The notes beneath the pieces are model-generated. The model did not search any database. It saw only the letters and a list, made by a program, of their open reading frames with translations, and was not told where the DNA came from. A stretch of DNA of 50,660 nucleotides, taken from NCBI GenBank assembly GCA_022566265.1, contig JADFJG010000001.1:63647-114306 (forward strand), written 5' to 3'. Below are positions 17,692 to 26,222 of this stretch, piece by piece (position 1 is the stretch's first letter; every line of letters begins with the position of its first letter). Made by a program: the position numbers and the translations under genes. Source of the stretch: Pseudomonadota bacterium. GTDB taxonomy: Bacteria; Pseudomonadota; Alphaproteobacteria; SMXQ01.

Positions 17692-17930
17692 TGACCGGGT
17701 GCGTGATGAAAAATAAGCTGGCGCCCATGAACGGGCGGTCGGCGGGATACGAATCCCAGATCTCACGTGGAGGAAACAGGGGGCTCCGGAACGGTACCGA
17801 ATCGAATTGAGAACGCAAATACGCTTCGGCCGCGGCGGGTGACGCCGCGCGCCGGCGCCGCGATTTTCAGGCCTTCGGTTGCCTAAAGCCGTTGGAAAAA
17901 ATTATCAATATCTAGGGAAGGACAATCGAC

Positions 17931-20156
17931 ATGATGAGGCGAGGATTGTGGGGCGTCGTATTCATGGTCATGGGCGTCGCATTGATGACCGTGGCCCCCT
18001 CGGTGAAAGTCACCGCCCAGGTTCCCGATGCCGTTCTGGCCTGGCCGGATATTTTATACGTCAATGGCAGGATCGTGACCTTCGATGATACCAAGGTGAA
18101 CGACAACCCCGGGTCCGTCGTCGAGGCCATGGCGGTGCGTGACGAGAAGATCCTGGCCCTTGGGTCCCGGCGCGATATCATGAAGATGAAGGGGCCGAAG
18201 ACCGAGGTGGTGGACCTCAAGGGCGCCAATGTCCTGCCCGGCCTCATCGACAGCCACAATCATATCCAGGGCCCGGCGGCGAGGCGGGCGACCAGCATCT
18301 TCAAGCTGTCCACCACGACACCAGGCTATTACGTGAGAATCAAGGTCGAGAAGACCCCCGAGGAGACCCTCGCCAAGATCAAGAAGGCGATCGACCAGCT
18401 GCGCGCGGCGGTGAAGGTGGGCAAGGATGACTGGATCAGCATCGAACTCAAACGCGACAAGAAAAAGGGCTACCCGTCGATTGCCACGGTTTCGCACCTG
18501 ATGGATACCAAGGACCCGAAGGACGCCAAGATCACCCAGCGGCACCTCGACGGGATGGTGCCCGATCGCATGTTCCTGGTCCATAGCGCGGCGGGGATTC
18601 AACGCCTGAGGCGCATAAAGATGAACCAATGGTTCCGGGTCGACCGGGGTCCCGACGGCAAGCCCATTAAGAAGCCGCTGTTCAAGATCAAGTTCTCGTG
18701 GCTGCCATGGCAATACCGCACACCGCCCGGACGCCCGATCCTGTCCGCCATGGCGCTCGATCACGAGCGTGGGATCATCGCCGCGGACACGCCGGCGAGC
18801 CACCGGATCAACCTTCTCAATTCCTATGGATATGAGCGCACCAAGGAGCTGTGGCCCGACATCGATGGGGCGCTGACCAAGGACGACCGGGGCATGAAGG
18901 ACGCGGCAAAACGGGGGCTGATCAAATCATCGCCCTTGCGCGGCGAGCTCCAGGATATCTGGAAGTCGAAGCCCACCCCGGCGCAATTCGCCGAGGGGGT
19001 CAAGTCGACCGCCTTCGACCGCATCTGGAAGCTTGGCGTCACCCAGATCAGCACCCGGCTCGACGAGCCGTTCGAGGTGGCGGGCTTCTACAATTTGTGG
19101 CGCGAGGAAAAACGCGTGCCGTACCGCATCGGCTGGCACTACGAACATCACCGGCTGCCCGCCGTGGGCCCGGAGGTTTCGCGGTCCCTCTACACCACCA
19201 TCGGCAACCAGTCGGTGGGCGCCGATTACAATGCCTGGGTCTGGCTGCTCGGCGTCGGCTCCGAGGGCGACGGCGATTCCGTCACCCGGGCCTGCCTCGG
19301 CCCCGATCTTCCGGCGCTTCCCGGCAAGGAAAAATACGTCAAGGAGGAACTCGAGCGCTGCCCGCCCTGGGTGAGGGGTGACAAGAAAAACCTCGGCCCC
19401 TTGGGCGAGGGCGTGTGGAAAGCCCTCAACACCGGCTGGAGGATGGTCGGCCTGCATGGCGTCGGCAGCCACATGATCCGGTTGTTCGTCGATCGGCTCG
19501 AAGAGGCGATGAAGATGAATCCCGATATGACGCTGGAGCGGGTTCGCGCCGCCCGGCACGGGTTCTCCCACGGGACGATGATCGGCAAGGTGCCGGAAGT
19601 GATGGCGATGGCCCGCAAATACAATCTCTACCTGCCGGTGGACGTGGCCCGCAGCATTCGCGACGAGACCGAGGCCATCGACGCGTTCTATGGCCCCGAA
19701 GGCTATGAGTTCCAGGCCCCGATCGCCAGCATGATCGATGCCGGCGTGAAGGTCCTGGCCGACGATGCCAGCTTCGAGGACGTCGAGGTCTTCGTCACCC
19801 GGAACAATCCGGATACCAAAAAGACCATGCAGCCCAAGGAGAAGATCGATCGTGTCACCTCCTACAAGCTGCACACCATCATTCCCGCCGAGTTCAATTT
19901 CTCGGATACGCTGACCGGCAGCCTGGAGGTCGGCAAGTTCGCCGACTTTATCGTCATCGACAGGGACTTCCTCGACACCAAGGCGGTGCCCGACGACAAG
20001 ATCGGCGATATCAAGGTGTTGATGACGGTGATATCCGGCGCCGTGGTGTGGACAAACGATGCCGCGCCCGAGGCGCTGAAGAAGTTGCCGCATGTCTATG
20101 GACGCCAATACAAGCTGCACCGGAAAGCAAAATACGCGTTGGGCAGCACGGGATAA
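17931..20156 (+). CDS. Exported amidohydrolase (amidohydrolase_3/YtcJ-like), copy 1
   Basis: This 741-residue metal-dependent hydrolase has a signal peptide (about residues 1-30, cleavage near VTAQ-VPDA), so it acts in the periplasm. It has the split beta-sandwich of amidohydrolases (WPDILYVNGRIVTF and the late TGSLEVGKFADFIVIDRDF). The barrel carries metal-binding HxH in LPGLIDSHNHIQ, later histidines in GLHGVGSH and GFSHGTM, and the aspartate in VLADDAS. Characterised relatives cleave amides, N-acyl groups or imides; the substrate here is unknown. The length is greater than typical YtcJ (about 540) because of inserts around residues 130-260 and 430-480. The start ATG 17931 (or the next codon) follows AGGGAAGG. 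A near-identical copy lies 93 nt downstream. Confidence 0.85.
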   Translation: MMRRGLWGVVFMVMGVALMTVAPSVKVTAQVPDAVLAWPDILYVNGRIVTFDDTKVNDNPGSVVEAMAVRDEKILALGSRRDIMKMKGPKTEVVDLKGANVLPGLIDSHNHIQGPAARRATSIFKLSTTTPGYYVRIKVEKTPEETLAKIKKAIDQLRAAVKVGKDDWISIELKRDKKKGYPSIATVSHLMDTKDPKDAKITQRHLDGMVPDRMFLVHSAAGIQRLRRIKMNQWFRVDRGPDGKPIKKPLFKIKFSWLPWQYRTPPGRPILSAMALDHERGIIAADTPASHRINLLNSYGYERTKELWPDIDGALTKDDRGMKDAAKRGLIKSSPLRGELQDIWKSKPTPAQFAEGVKSTAFDRIWKLGVTQISTRLDEPFEVAGFYNLWREEKRVPYRIGWHYEHHRLPAVGPEVSRSLYTTIGNQSVGADYNAWVWLLGVGSEGDGDSVTRACLGPDLPALPGKEKYVKEELERCPPWVRGDKKNLGPLGEGVWKALNTGWRMVGLHGVGSHMIRLFVDRLEEAMKMNPDMTLERVRAARHGFSHGTMIGKVPEVMAMARKYNLYLPVDVARSIRDETEAIDAFYGPEGYEFQAPIASMIDAGVKVLADDASFEDVEVFVTRNNPDTKKTMQPKEKIDRVTSYKLHTIIPAEFNFSDTLTGSLEVGKFADFIVIDRDFLDTKAVPDDKIGDIKVLMTVISGAVVWTNDAAPEALKKLPHVYGRQYKLHRKAKYALGSTG

Positions 20157-20249
20157 GCGGAACCGATAAAAGGTATATTTTTGGCGGGGGTTCCCCGGTT
20201 TCCTGAAGCCCTCGGGAAAAATTATAAATTTCTGGGAAGGACGATCGAC

Positions 20250-22475
20250 ATGAAGAGGCGAGGATTGTGGTGCGTTGTGTTCGTGGTCATGGGCGTTGCC
20301 TTGATGACCGTGGCCCCCTCGGTGAAAGTCACCGCCCAGGTTCCCGATGCCGTCCTGGCCTGGCCGGATATTTTATACGTCAACGGCAGGATCGTGACCT
20401 TCGACAATACCAAGATGAACGACAATCCCGGGTCCATCGTCGAGGCCATGGCGGTGCGTAACGAGAAGATCCTGGCGCTGGGGTCCCGGGGCGAGATCAT
20501 CAAGATGAAGGGGCCGAAGACCAAGGTGGTGGACCTCAAGGGCGCCAATGTCCTGCCCGGCCTCATCGACAGCCACAATCATATCCAGGTCCGGGCGGGG
20601 GTCCGGGCGACGCAGATCTTCAAGCTGTCAACCACCACGCCCGGCTATTACGTGAGAATCAAGGTCGAGAGGACGCCCGAGGAGACCCTCGCCAAGATCA
20701 AGAAGGCTGTCGACCAGCTGCGCGCGGCGGTGAAGGTGGGCAAGGATGACTGGATCAGCGTTGAGCTGAAACGCGACAAGAAAAAGGGCTACCCGTCGAT
20801 TGCCTCGGTGTCATTCCTGATGGATGCAAAGGACCCTAAGGATGCCAAGATCACCCAGCGGCACCTCGATGAGATGGTGCCCGATCGCATGTTCGTGGTC
20901 CACAGCGCCGCCGGGATTCAACGCCTGAGACGCATCAAGATGAACCAATGGTTCCGGATCGACCGGGGGCCCGACGGCAAGCCCATTAAGAAGCCGCTGT
21001 TCATGATCAAGTTCTCGTGGCTGCCGTGGCAATACCGCACGCCGCCGGCGCGCCCGATCCAATCCGCCATGGCGCTCGATCACGAGCGTGGGATCATCGC
21101 CGCGGACACGCCGGCGAGCCACCGGATCAACCTTCTCAATTCCTATGGATACCAGCGCACCAAGGCACTGTGGCCCGACATCGATGGGTCGTTGACCAAG
21201 GATGCCCGGAGCATGAAGGACGCCGCCAAACGGGGGCTGATGAAATCATCGCCCCTGCGCCACGAGTTCATGGAGGTCTGGAAATCTAAGCCCACCCCGG
21301 CGCAGTTCGCCGAGGGGGTCAAGTCGACGGCGTTCGACATCATCTGGAAACTTGGCGTCACCCAGATCAGCACCCGGCTCGACGAGCCGTTCGAGGTGGC
21401 GGGCTTCTACAATTTGTGGCGCGAGGAAAAACGCCTGCCCTACCGCCTCGGCTGGCACTACGAGCAACACGCAATGCCTGCCATAGGCCCGGCGGTCTCG
21501 CGGTCCCTCTATACCACCATCGGCAACCAGTCGGTGGGCGCCGATTACAACCCCTGGACCTGGCTGCTTGGCGTCGGCTCCGAGGGCGACGGCGATTCCG
21601 TCACCCGGGCCTGTCTCGGCCCCGATCTTCCGGCGCTTCCCGGCAAGGAAAAATACGTCAAGGAGGAACTCGAACGCTGCCCGCCCTGGGTCAGGGGTGA
21701 CAAGAAAAACATGGGGCCGCTGGGCGAAAGCATGTTGAAAGCCCTCGACACCGGCTGGAGGATGGTCGGCCTGCACGGCATCGGCAGCCACATGATCCGG
21801 TTGTTCGTGCACAGGCTTGAAGACGCGATGAAGAAGAATCCCGACCTGACCCTGGAGCGGGTTCGCGCCGCCCGGCACGGGTTCTCCCACGGGACGATGA
21901 TGGGCAAGGTGCCGGAAGTGATGGCGATGGCCCGCAAATACAATCTCTACCTGCCGGTGGATGTGGCGCGAAGCATTCGCGACGAGACCGAGGCCATCGA
22001 CGCGTTCTACGGTCCCGAAGGCTATGAGTTCCAGGCCCCGATCGCCAGCATGATCGACGCCGGCGTCAAGGTCCTGGCCGACGATGCCAGTTTCGAGGAC
22101 GTCGGGGTGTTCGTCACCCGGAACAATCCGGATACCGGAAAAACCATGCAGCCCAAGGAGAGGGTCGATCGCGTCACGTCTTACAAGCTGCACACCATCG
22201 TTCCCGCCGAGTTCAATTTTTCCGAGACGCTCACCGGCAGCCTGGAGGTCGGCAAGTTCGCCGACTTTATCGTCATCGACAGGGACTTCCTCGATACCAA
22301 GGCGGTGCCCGACGACAAGATCGGCGATATCAAGGTGTTGATGACGGTGATATCCGGCGCCGTGGTGTGGACCCACGACGATGCGCCCGAGGCGCTGAAG
22401 AAATTGCCGCATGTCTACGGACGCCAATACAAGCTGCACCGGAAAGCAAAATACGCGTTGGGCAGCACGGGATAA
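20250..22475 (+). CDS. Exported amidohydrolase (amidohydrolase_3/YtcJ-like), copy 2
   Basis: This is the second copy, also exactly 741 residues, with the same signal peptide, HNH motif, late histidines and ADDAS aspartate. By eye about nine of ten residues match copy 1. Differences cluster around residue 115-125 (IQVRAGVRATQ versus IQGPAARRATS), 320-350 and 430-445. The two leaders also match (AAAAATTAT, then GGGAAGGAC before the ATG), so the duplication included the upstream region. Both copies keep the presumed catalytic residues and an intact frame, which suggests both are used and have begun to diverge. ATG 20250 is set by the aligned start of copy 1. A strong hairpin follows the stop. 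Confidence 0.85.
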   Translation: MKRRGLWCVVFVVMGVALMTVAPSVKVTAQVPDAVLAWPDILYVNGRIVTFDNTKMNDNPGSIVEAMAVRNEKILALGSRGEIIKMKGPKTKVVDLKGANVLPGLIDSHNHIQVRAGVRATQIFKLSTTTPGYYVRIKVERTPEETLAKIKKAVDQLRAAVKVGKDDWISVELKRDKKKGYPSIASVSFLMDAKDPKDAKITQRHLDEMVPDRMFVVHSAAGIQRLRRIKMNQWFRIDRGPDGKPIKKPLFMIKFSWLPWQYRTPPARPIQSAMALDHERGIIAADTPASHRINLLNSYGYQRTKALWPDIDGSLTKDARSMKDAAKRGLMKSSPLRHEFMEVWKSKPTPAQFAEGVKSTAFDIIWKLGVTQISTRLDEPFEVAGFYNLWREEKRLPYRLGWHYEQHAMPAIGPAVSRSLYTTIGNQSVGADYNPWTWLLGVGSEGDGDSVTRACLGPDLPALPGKEKYVKEELERCPPWVRGDKKNMGPLGESMLKALDTGWRMVGLHGIGSHMIRLFVHRLEDAMKKNPDLTLERVRAARHGFSHGTMMGKVPEVMAMARKYNLYLPVDVARSIRDETEAIDAFYGPEGYEFQAPIASMIDAGVKVLADDASFEDVGVFVTRNNPDTGKTMQPKERVDRVTSYKLHTIVPAEFNFSETLTGSLEVGKFADFIVIDRDFLDTKAVPDDKIGDIKVLMTVISGAVVWTHDDAPEALKKLPHVYGRQYKLHRKAKYALGSTG

Positions 22476-22496
22476 ACCGAACCGATATAAAGACAC

Positions 22497-22541
22497 TTTC
22501 GCTCCGTTCATACTTCGGCATGAACGGAGCGAAAATTTATC
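22497..22541 (+). terminator. Hairpin terminator after the amidohydrolase pair
   Basis: A perfect 15-bp inverted repeat (arms 22497-22511 and 22520-22534, beginning TTTCGCTCCG) encloses an 8-nt loop containing CTTCGG. It is followed by AATTTAT. It lies 22 nt after copy 2 and 23 nt before the moxR start, so it separates or attenuates transcription between them. Confidence 0.7.
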
Positions 22542-22556
22542 AGTGGGGGCAACGCT

Positions 22557-23567
22557 TTGACGACACAGGAACTGCGTGAAGGGCAGCTTTCGCTCGACGA
22601 AGTCCATTCCAAGATGAAGATGCTGGAGGCCGAGATCCACAAGCGCATCGTGGGCATGGACGAGTGCATCAAGTACACCCTGATCTGCCTGTATGCGGGC
22701 GGGCATATCCTGATCGAAGGGGTGCCGGGTCTCGCCAAGACCCTCTTGTTCAAGACCTTGGCCGAAGCGACCCACGAGGAATTTCGCCGCATTTCCTTCG
22801 CCGCCGACCTGCTGCCGAAGGACATCGTCGGGATCGAGCATTTCGATCCCGTCACCAAGCAGGTGGAACTGGTGGTGAAGGGGCCGATTCATACCAACAT
22901 CTTGCTTGCCGACGAGCTCAACCGCGCGCGCACCACTTCCAAGGGGTCGATCCTCGAACCGATGGAGGAGGGCCAGGTGACGACCGAGCTCGGCGGGACC
23001 TACAAGCTCGGCAAGATGTTCATGGTGGTGGCGACGCAGAACCCGGTGGAAGAGGAAGGCACGTTCGGTCTCGGACGCGCCGAGAGGGACCGCTTCTTGA
23101 TGATGGTGCCGATCGGCTATCCGACGCCGGAAGAGGAGGAAGCCATCATCCAACGCTACGGCGTCGAGGGCGGCATGCCCCCGGTCACTCCGGTGGTGGG
23201 CGAGGACGATATCCTGGCCGCGCGCCAGGCCATGCGGACACTGGTTCACGTGGAGCCCGCCATCGTCGGCAAGATCCAGCAGATCGTCAACCAAACGCGG
23301 CCCGAGCGGAGCTCGATCGACGAGGTGCGCCGGCTGGTCGAAATTGGCGGCGGCGGTTCGCCCCGGGCCGGCATCTATATTATCCAGTCCGCGCGCGTGC
23401 ATGCCGCTTTTCGGGGCAACGAATTCGTCACGCCCCAGGATATCGCCGAGGTGCTGATGCCGATCTTCCGTCATCGCATCGTCTTCAAGCCAGGCGAAGT
23501 CGAACCGGAGGACAGCGAAATGCGCATCGCCGAAATCGTCGACAAGGTCATCAGGGAAGTGCTGTAG
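22557..23567 (+). CDS. moxR: MoxR-family AAA+ ATPase
   Basis: This 336-residue ATPase belongs to the MoxR group, chaperone-like ATPases that work with von Willebrand A proteins to mature or activate partner complexes. Walker A is GVPGLAKT (K61). Walker B is ILLADE (D119/E120) followed by LNRA. Sensor 1 is VVATQNPVEEEGTF, and a C-terminal lid follows (INQTRPERSS-like region to the end). The start is TTG 22557, supported by GGGGGC 9 nt upstream; the next ATG would remove conserved N-terminal residues. The DUF58 gene starts 2 nt after the stop. It is the first gene of a five- or six-gene operon. Confidence 0.93.
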   Translation: MTTQELREGQLSLDEVHSKMKMLEAEIHKRIVGMDECIKYTLICLYAGGHILIEGVPGLAKTLLFKTLAEATHEEFRRISFAADLLPKDIVGIEHFDPVTKQVELVVKGPIHTNILLADELNRARTTSKGSILEPMEEGQVTTELGGTYKLGKMFMVVATQNPVEEEGTFGLGRAERDRFLMMVPIGYPTPEEEEAIIQRYGVEGGMPPVTPVVGEDDILAARQAMRTLVHVEPAIVGKIQQIVNQTRPERSSIDEVRRLVEIGGGGSPRAGIYIIQSARVHAAFRGNEFVTPQDIAEVLMPIFRHRIVFKPGEVEPEDSEMRIAEIVDKVIREVL

Positions 23568-23569
23568 CC

Positions 23570-24469
23570 TTGGACCGGAAGGAACTACTGCGCGAAATAC
23601 CCCGAACACCCATACGCTTCGTTCCGAGAAAACGGGTGGTCACCTTGCAGCCGGGGCAGTGGACCAGCCCCCATGAAGGCAAGGGATTCGAGCCCATGGG
23701 CTACCGGGACTTCGTGATGGGCGATGACCCGCGCCGCATCAATCTCCCGGCATCTTCGCGCCGCGGCACGCCGACGGTGGTCGAACGCGTGGCCCTGCGG
23801 GAGCTCAAAATGATGGTGGTGGTGGACCGTTCGGCGTCCATGGGGGTCCGCGACAAGCTCGCCATCCAGTTGCAAGCGGCCGCCCTTTTGCTGTATTCCG
23901 CGTGGAAATCGGACATGACGTTCGGATTGGCGGCGAGGACCGAGGACGGCCTGCTCGGCTTTGGCCAGGGATTGGGCTCGCGCCATTTCTATCGCCTCTA
24001 CCGCACTTTATGGACCCTCTTCGGGGACGCGGGGGACGGGCGGATAAAGGGCATACGCATGGCTCTGAGCCGGTGCCTGCCGCCCAACGCGATTCTCATT
24101 TACTGCTCGGATTTCCTCGACGGCCGGGGCAGCCTGGTCGACCTGTCCCATCTTGCCAAGGGCGGCCGGCGCTACGATTTCATCCCGGTGATCGTTCAGG
24201 ACGCCCTCGAATACAGTTTCCCCCTGGTCGAGAAAGGAACCTTCGTGAGCTTCGCCAATCCCGAGACCGGCGCGCGGGAAGAGGCATGGATATCGCCGAA
24301 AACGTCACAAAGGGTCCGCGCCACGCACGAGGCGCGGTTCAAGGAACTGACGACGGTGCTGGGCGTGCGCGGGGTCGGGTATCTTCACCTCGACAGTCCG
24401 CGACTGGGGGACATCGGCACCCGATTCAACCGGTTCTTCCAGCAACGAAAAAGCGGGGGGGCGGTGTGA
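23570..24469 (+). CDS. DUF58 / von Willebrand A-like protein (MxaS type)
   Basis: This 299-residue cytoplasmic protein has the DUF58 signature. It comprises an early segment with GFEPMGYRDFVMGDDPRRINLPASSR, then a vWA-like fold with the MIDAS motif DRSAS (D86-S90), then a threonine-bearing loop. In all known operons DUF58 proteins accompany MoxR ATPases; MxaS of the methanol oxidation cluster is the named example. TTG 23570 is taken as the start, since it lies 2 nt after moxR and in frame with the conserved N-terminus. The stop overlaps the next start by GTGA, implying coupled translation. Confidence 0.85.
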   Translation: MDRKELLREIPRTPIRFVPRKRVVTLQPGQWTSPHEGKGFEPMGYRDFVMGDDPRRINLPASSRRGTPTVVERVALRELKMMVVVDRSASMGVRDKLAIQLQAAALLLYSAWKSDMTFGLAARTEDGLLGFGQGLGSRHFYRLYRTLWTLFGDAGDGRIKGIRMALSRCLPPNAILIYCSDFLDGRGSLVDLSHLAKGGRRYDFIPVIVQDALEYSFPLVEKGTFVSFANPETGAREEAWISPKTSQRVRATHEARFKELTTVLGVRGVGYLHLDSPRLGDIGTRFNRFFQQRKSGGAV

Positions 24470-25401
24470 TACCTTTCGCGCGCAGCCGCCTTGTCGTGTT
24501 CGCGGCGCTGGCCGCCGCCGGCGCCGTCTTGGCGGGCGGGCTGGTGGTCGGCTCCTCGATGATGGGCTGGCCGAGCCAGTTGTTCCGCTTCACCCAGGCG
24601 CCGCCCGAGGCGCTGCCCGAGGGCACCGATATCGCCGGTTGGGCGTCATTCGACCGCGACAGCTATTTTATCGGCGAAACCATACGATACCGGGCGCGCA
24701 TCCTGTATCGGCGTGACCGGATCGTGCCCAACCTCGATACCTTCATGCGCAGCCTGCCTTTCTTTCCATTCGAAAAGCGCCAAGGCTTCGAGTCCACGCG
24801 CGGGCTTGACGGCGATATCGAGGAGTATCGGCTCGATTACCTGTTGCACGGCGTGAAGGTCGAGCCGCCAAGGACCTACCAGCTGGACCCGGCGGTGGTG
24901 TTCTATCAGCCCAAGACCGCGTCCGCCGGTCAATTGCAATCGATCAGGATTCCGACGCCGGCCATCCATATCACCGAATATTATCCCAGGGACATTTCCG
25001 CGATCCCGCTACTGGCCCTCAAGGGGACGATCCACGACCCGGCCCGGCTCCGGCAATGGCTGATCGGGGTGAGCGGCGGAATCCTCCTGGCGTTCGCCGG
25101 TTTCCTGCCGTGGTGGTTCGCCCGCCGGCGCCGCGCGGATGAGCTTTCCGAGCCGGAACGTCTGTGGCGTGAGTTCCATGACATCGACCGCGCCTCTGCG
25201 ATGCGCGTGCCTACCTTCTCAGGTGCGAGCGTATTTTTTCGCGCCTTCTCCAGACCCGCACCCGAACCGGCCCCAGATCCTTGTGGGCGGGCGACTATCC
25301 CGAGGACGCGTTCTGGCAAGACGCCGCGGCAAGGGCCCATCGCGGCTTGCGGGACCTCTACCGGCGATCGGGTCTTTCCGAAGACGACGTGCGGCGGATA
25401 A
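24466..25401 (+). CDS. MxaA/BatD-like membrane protein, frame broken near its C-terminus
   Basis: The GTG start at 24466 overlaps the DUF58 stop. The product has an N-terminal membrane anchor or signal (LVVFAALAAAGAVLAGGLVV) and a periplasmic beta-rich domain (about residues 50-190). A second membrane segment (LIGVSGGILLAFAGFLPWWF) precedes a basic, Glu/Arg-rich cytoplasmic start. This topology fits MxaA of mxaRSACKL clusters and BatD-like proteins. Meaningful sequence in this frame ends around 25195 (LWREFHDIDRAS). From there the plausible continuation (ARAYLLRCERIFSRLL) is in the frame of the next entry, so the last part of this reading (to 25401) is probably nonsense. One base seems to be missing near 25196-25210, by mutation or sequencing error. 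Confidence 0.7.
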   Translation: MIPFARSRLVVFAALAAAGAVLAGGLVVGSSMMGWPSQLFRFTQAPPEALPEGTDIAGWASFDRDSYFIGETIRYRARILYRRDRIVPNLDTFMRSLPFFPFEKRQGFESTRGLDGDIEEYRLDYLLHGVKVEPPRTYQLDPAVVFYQPKTASAGQLQSIRIPTPAIHITEYYPRDISAIPLLALKGTIHDPARLRQWLIGVSGGILLAFAGFLPWWFARRRRADELSEPERLWREFHDIDRASAMRVPTFSGASVFFRAFSRPAPEPAPDPCGRATIPRTRSGKTPRQGPIAACGTSTGDRVFPKTTCGG

Positions 25402-26180
25402 GCGGGCTGCTCGACCTCGATGCCATTTTTTCCTCCATCGTCGCCGAGGACCGGCTGCGCCGGGAGAAGGAGCCGTCTTTCGCCGCCCGCCTGCGCCGGC
25501 AACCCCGGGTTCTCGCCGCCGCCGGGTTTTGCCTCGCGGTGGCGGCGCTGATGTTCGCGCTGGCGGCGCGGCCCGGGGTGTGGCTGTCGCCCGATGTGGC
25601 GCGCTATAACAAGGCCGTGGCGGCCTCCTCCGGCGACCTCCCGTTGATCGAGGATGCCTTCGCCATGTCGGCGCTCGGCAACCGGGTCGAGGACGGGACC
25701 ATCAAGGCGGCGGCGCTGTATAACGCCGGAACCGCGCTGGCGCATTTGAGAGAATCCCGCGACACGCCGCTCCGCGAGCAGGAGCTGTTCGAAGCGCTGT
25801 TCAATGAAAAGGCGTCCCTGGCGGCCTATCTCGACACCCCGGAAGAGGTCGAGCTGTTCCTCAAGAGCGAGAAGTGGCTGCGCCAGGCCGAGCGCCATCT
25901 GCAAGAGGCGGCGCGCGCGGATCTGGGCGATGAGGACATCCGCAGAAACCTGGAACTGGTGATCAAGCGGCACCGGGCCGTGTTGGGCGCGCTCAGGGCC
26001 TTGTTCGAGGCGGGCCGGGGGGGAGGAGCCGCCAGGAAGGGCGCCAAGGGCATCAAGCTCAAGGACTCCCAACGCAAGGCCATTGTCGACGTACTCAACA
26101 TGAAGTGGCCGGACAAGTTCAGGGACGAGAAGGGCGAAGGCAAAAAGGACACGGGCTACGGTGTCTCGGAGCATTATTAA
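25281..26180 (+). CDS. Continuation of the frameshifted protein, with TPR/BatC- or MxaK-like C-terminal region
   Basis: In the frame open from 25182 onward the sequence reads as coding. It has an MxaA-type C-terminal helical part (DAAARAHRGLRDLYRRSGLS), then a membrane segment (VLAAAGFCLAVAALMFALAA, about residues 80-100). A helical periplasmic domain of about 190 residues resembles the TPR-like MxaK/BatC position (ALYNAGTALAHLRESR). There is no good start: TTG 25281 has no ribosome site and upstream codons in this frame also look coding. If the frameshift near 25200 is real or an error, the intact gene would be 24466-26180, about 570 codons, joining the MxaA-like and MxaK-like parts in one chain. 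It ends Lys/Glu-rich. Confidence 0.65.
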   Translation: MWAGDYPEDAFWQDAAARAHRGLRDLYRRSGLSEDDVRRISGLLDLDAIFSSIVAEDRLRREKEPSFAARLRRQPRVLAAAGFCLAVAALMFALAARPGVWLSPDVARYNKAVAASSGDLPLIEDAFAMSALGNRVEDGTIKAAALYNAGTALAHLRESRDTPLREQELFEALFNEKASLAAYLDTPEEVELFLKSEKWLRQAERHLQEAARADLGDEDIRRNLELVIKRHRAVLGALRALFEAGRGGGAARKGAKGIKLKDSQRKAIVDVLNMKWPDKFRDEKGEGKKDTGYGVSEHY

Positions 26181-26222
26181 GACACCCCGCGCGACGGCGG
26201 GGCTTCAAGGTGTGACCAGGCG

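Noticed and set aside
17459..17716. Separate 85-codon gene after the recombinase fragment
   Set aside because: Its first 30 codons are the frameshifted tail of the recombinase and the rest has no coding character.
21246..23609. 787-codon minus-strand frame across amidohydrolase copy 2 and moxR
   Set aside because: It spans two real genes and a hairpin on the opposite strand and has no recognisable domain.
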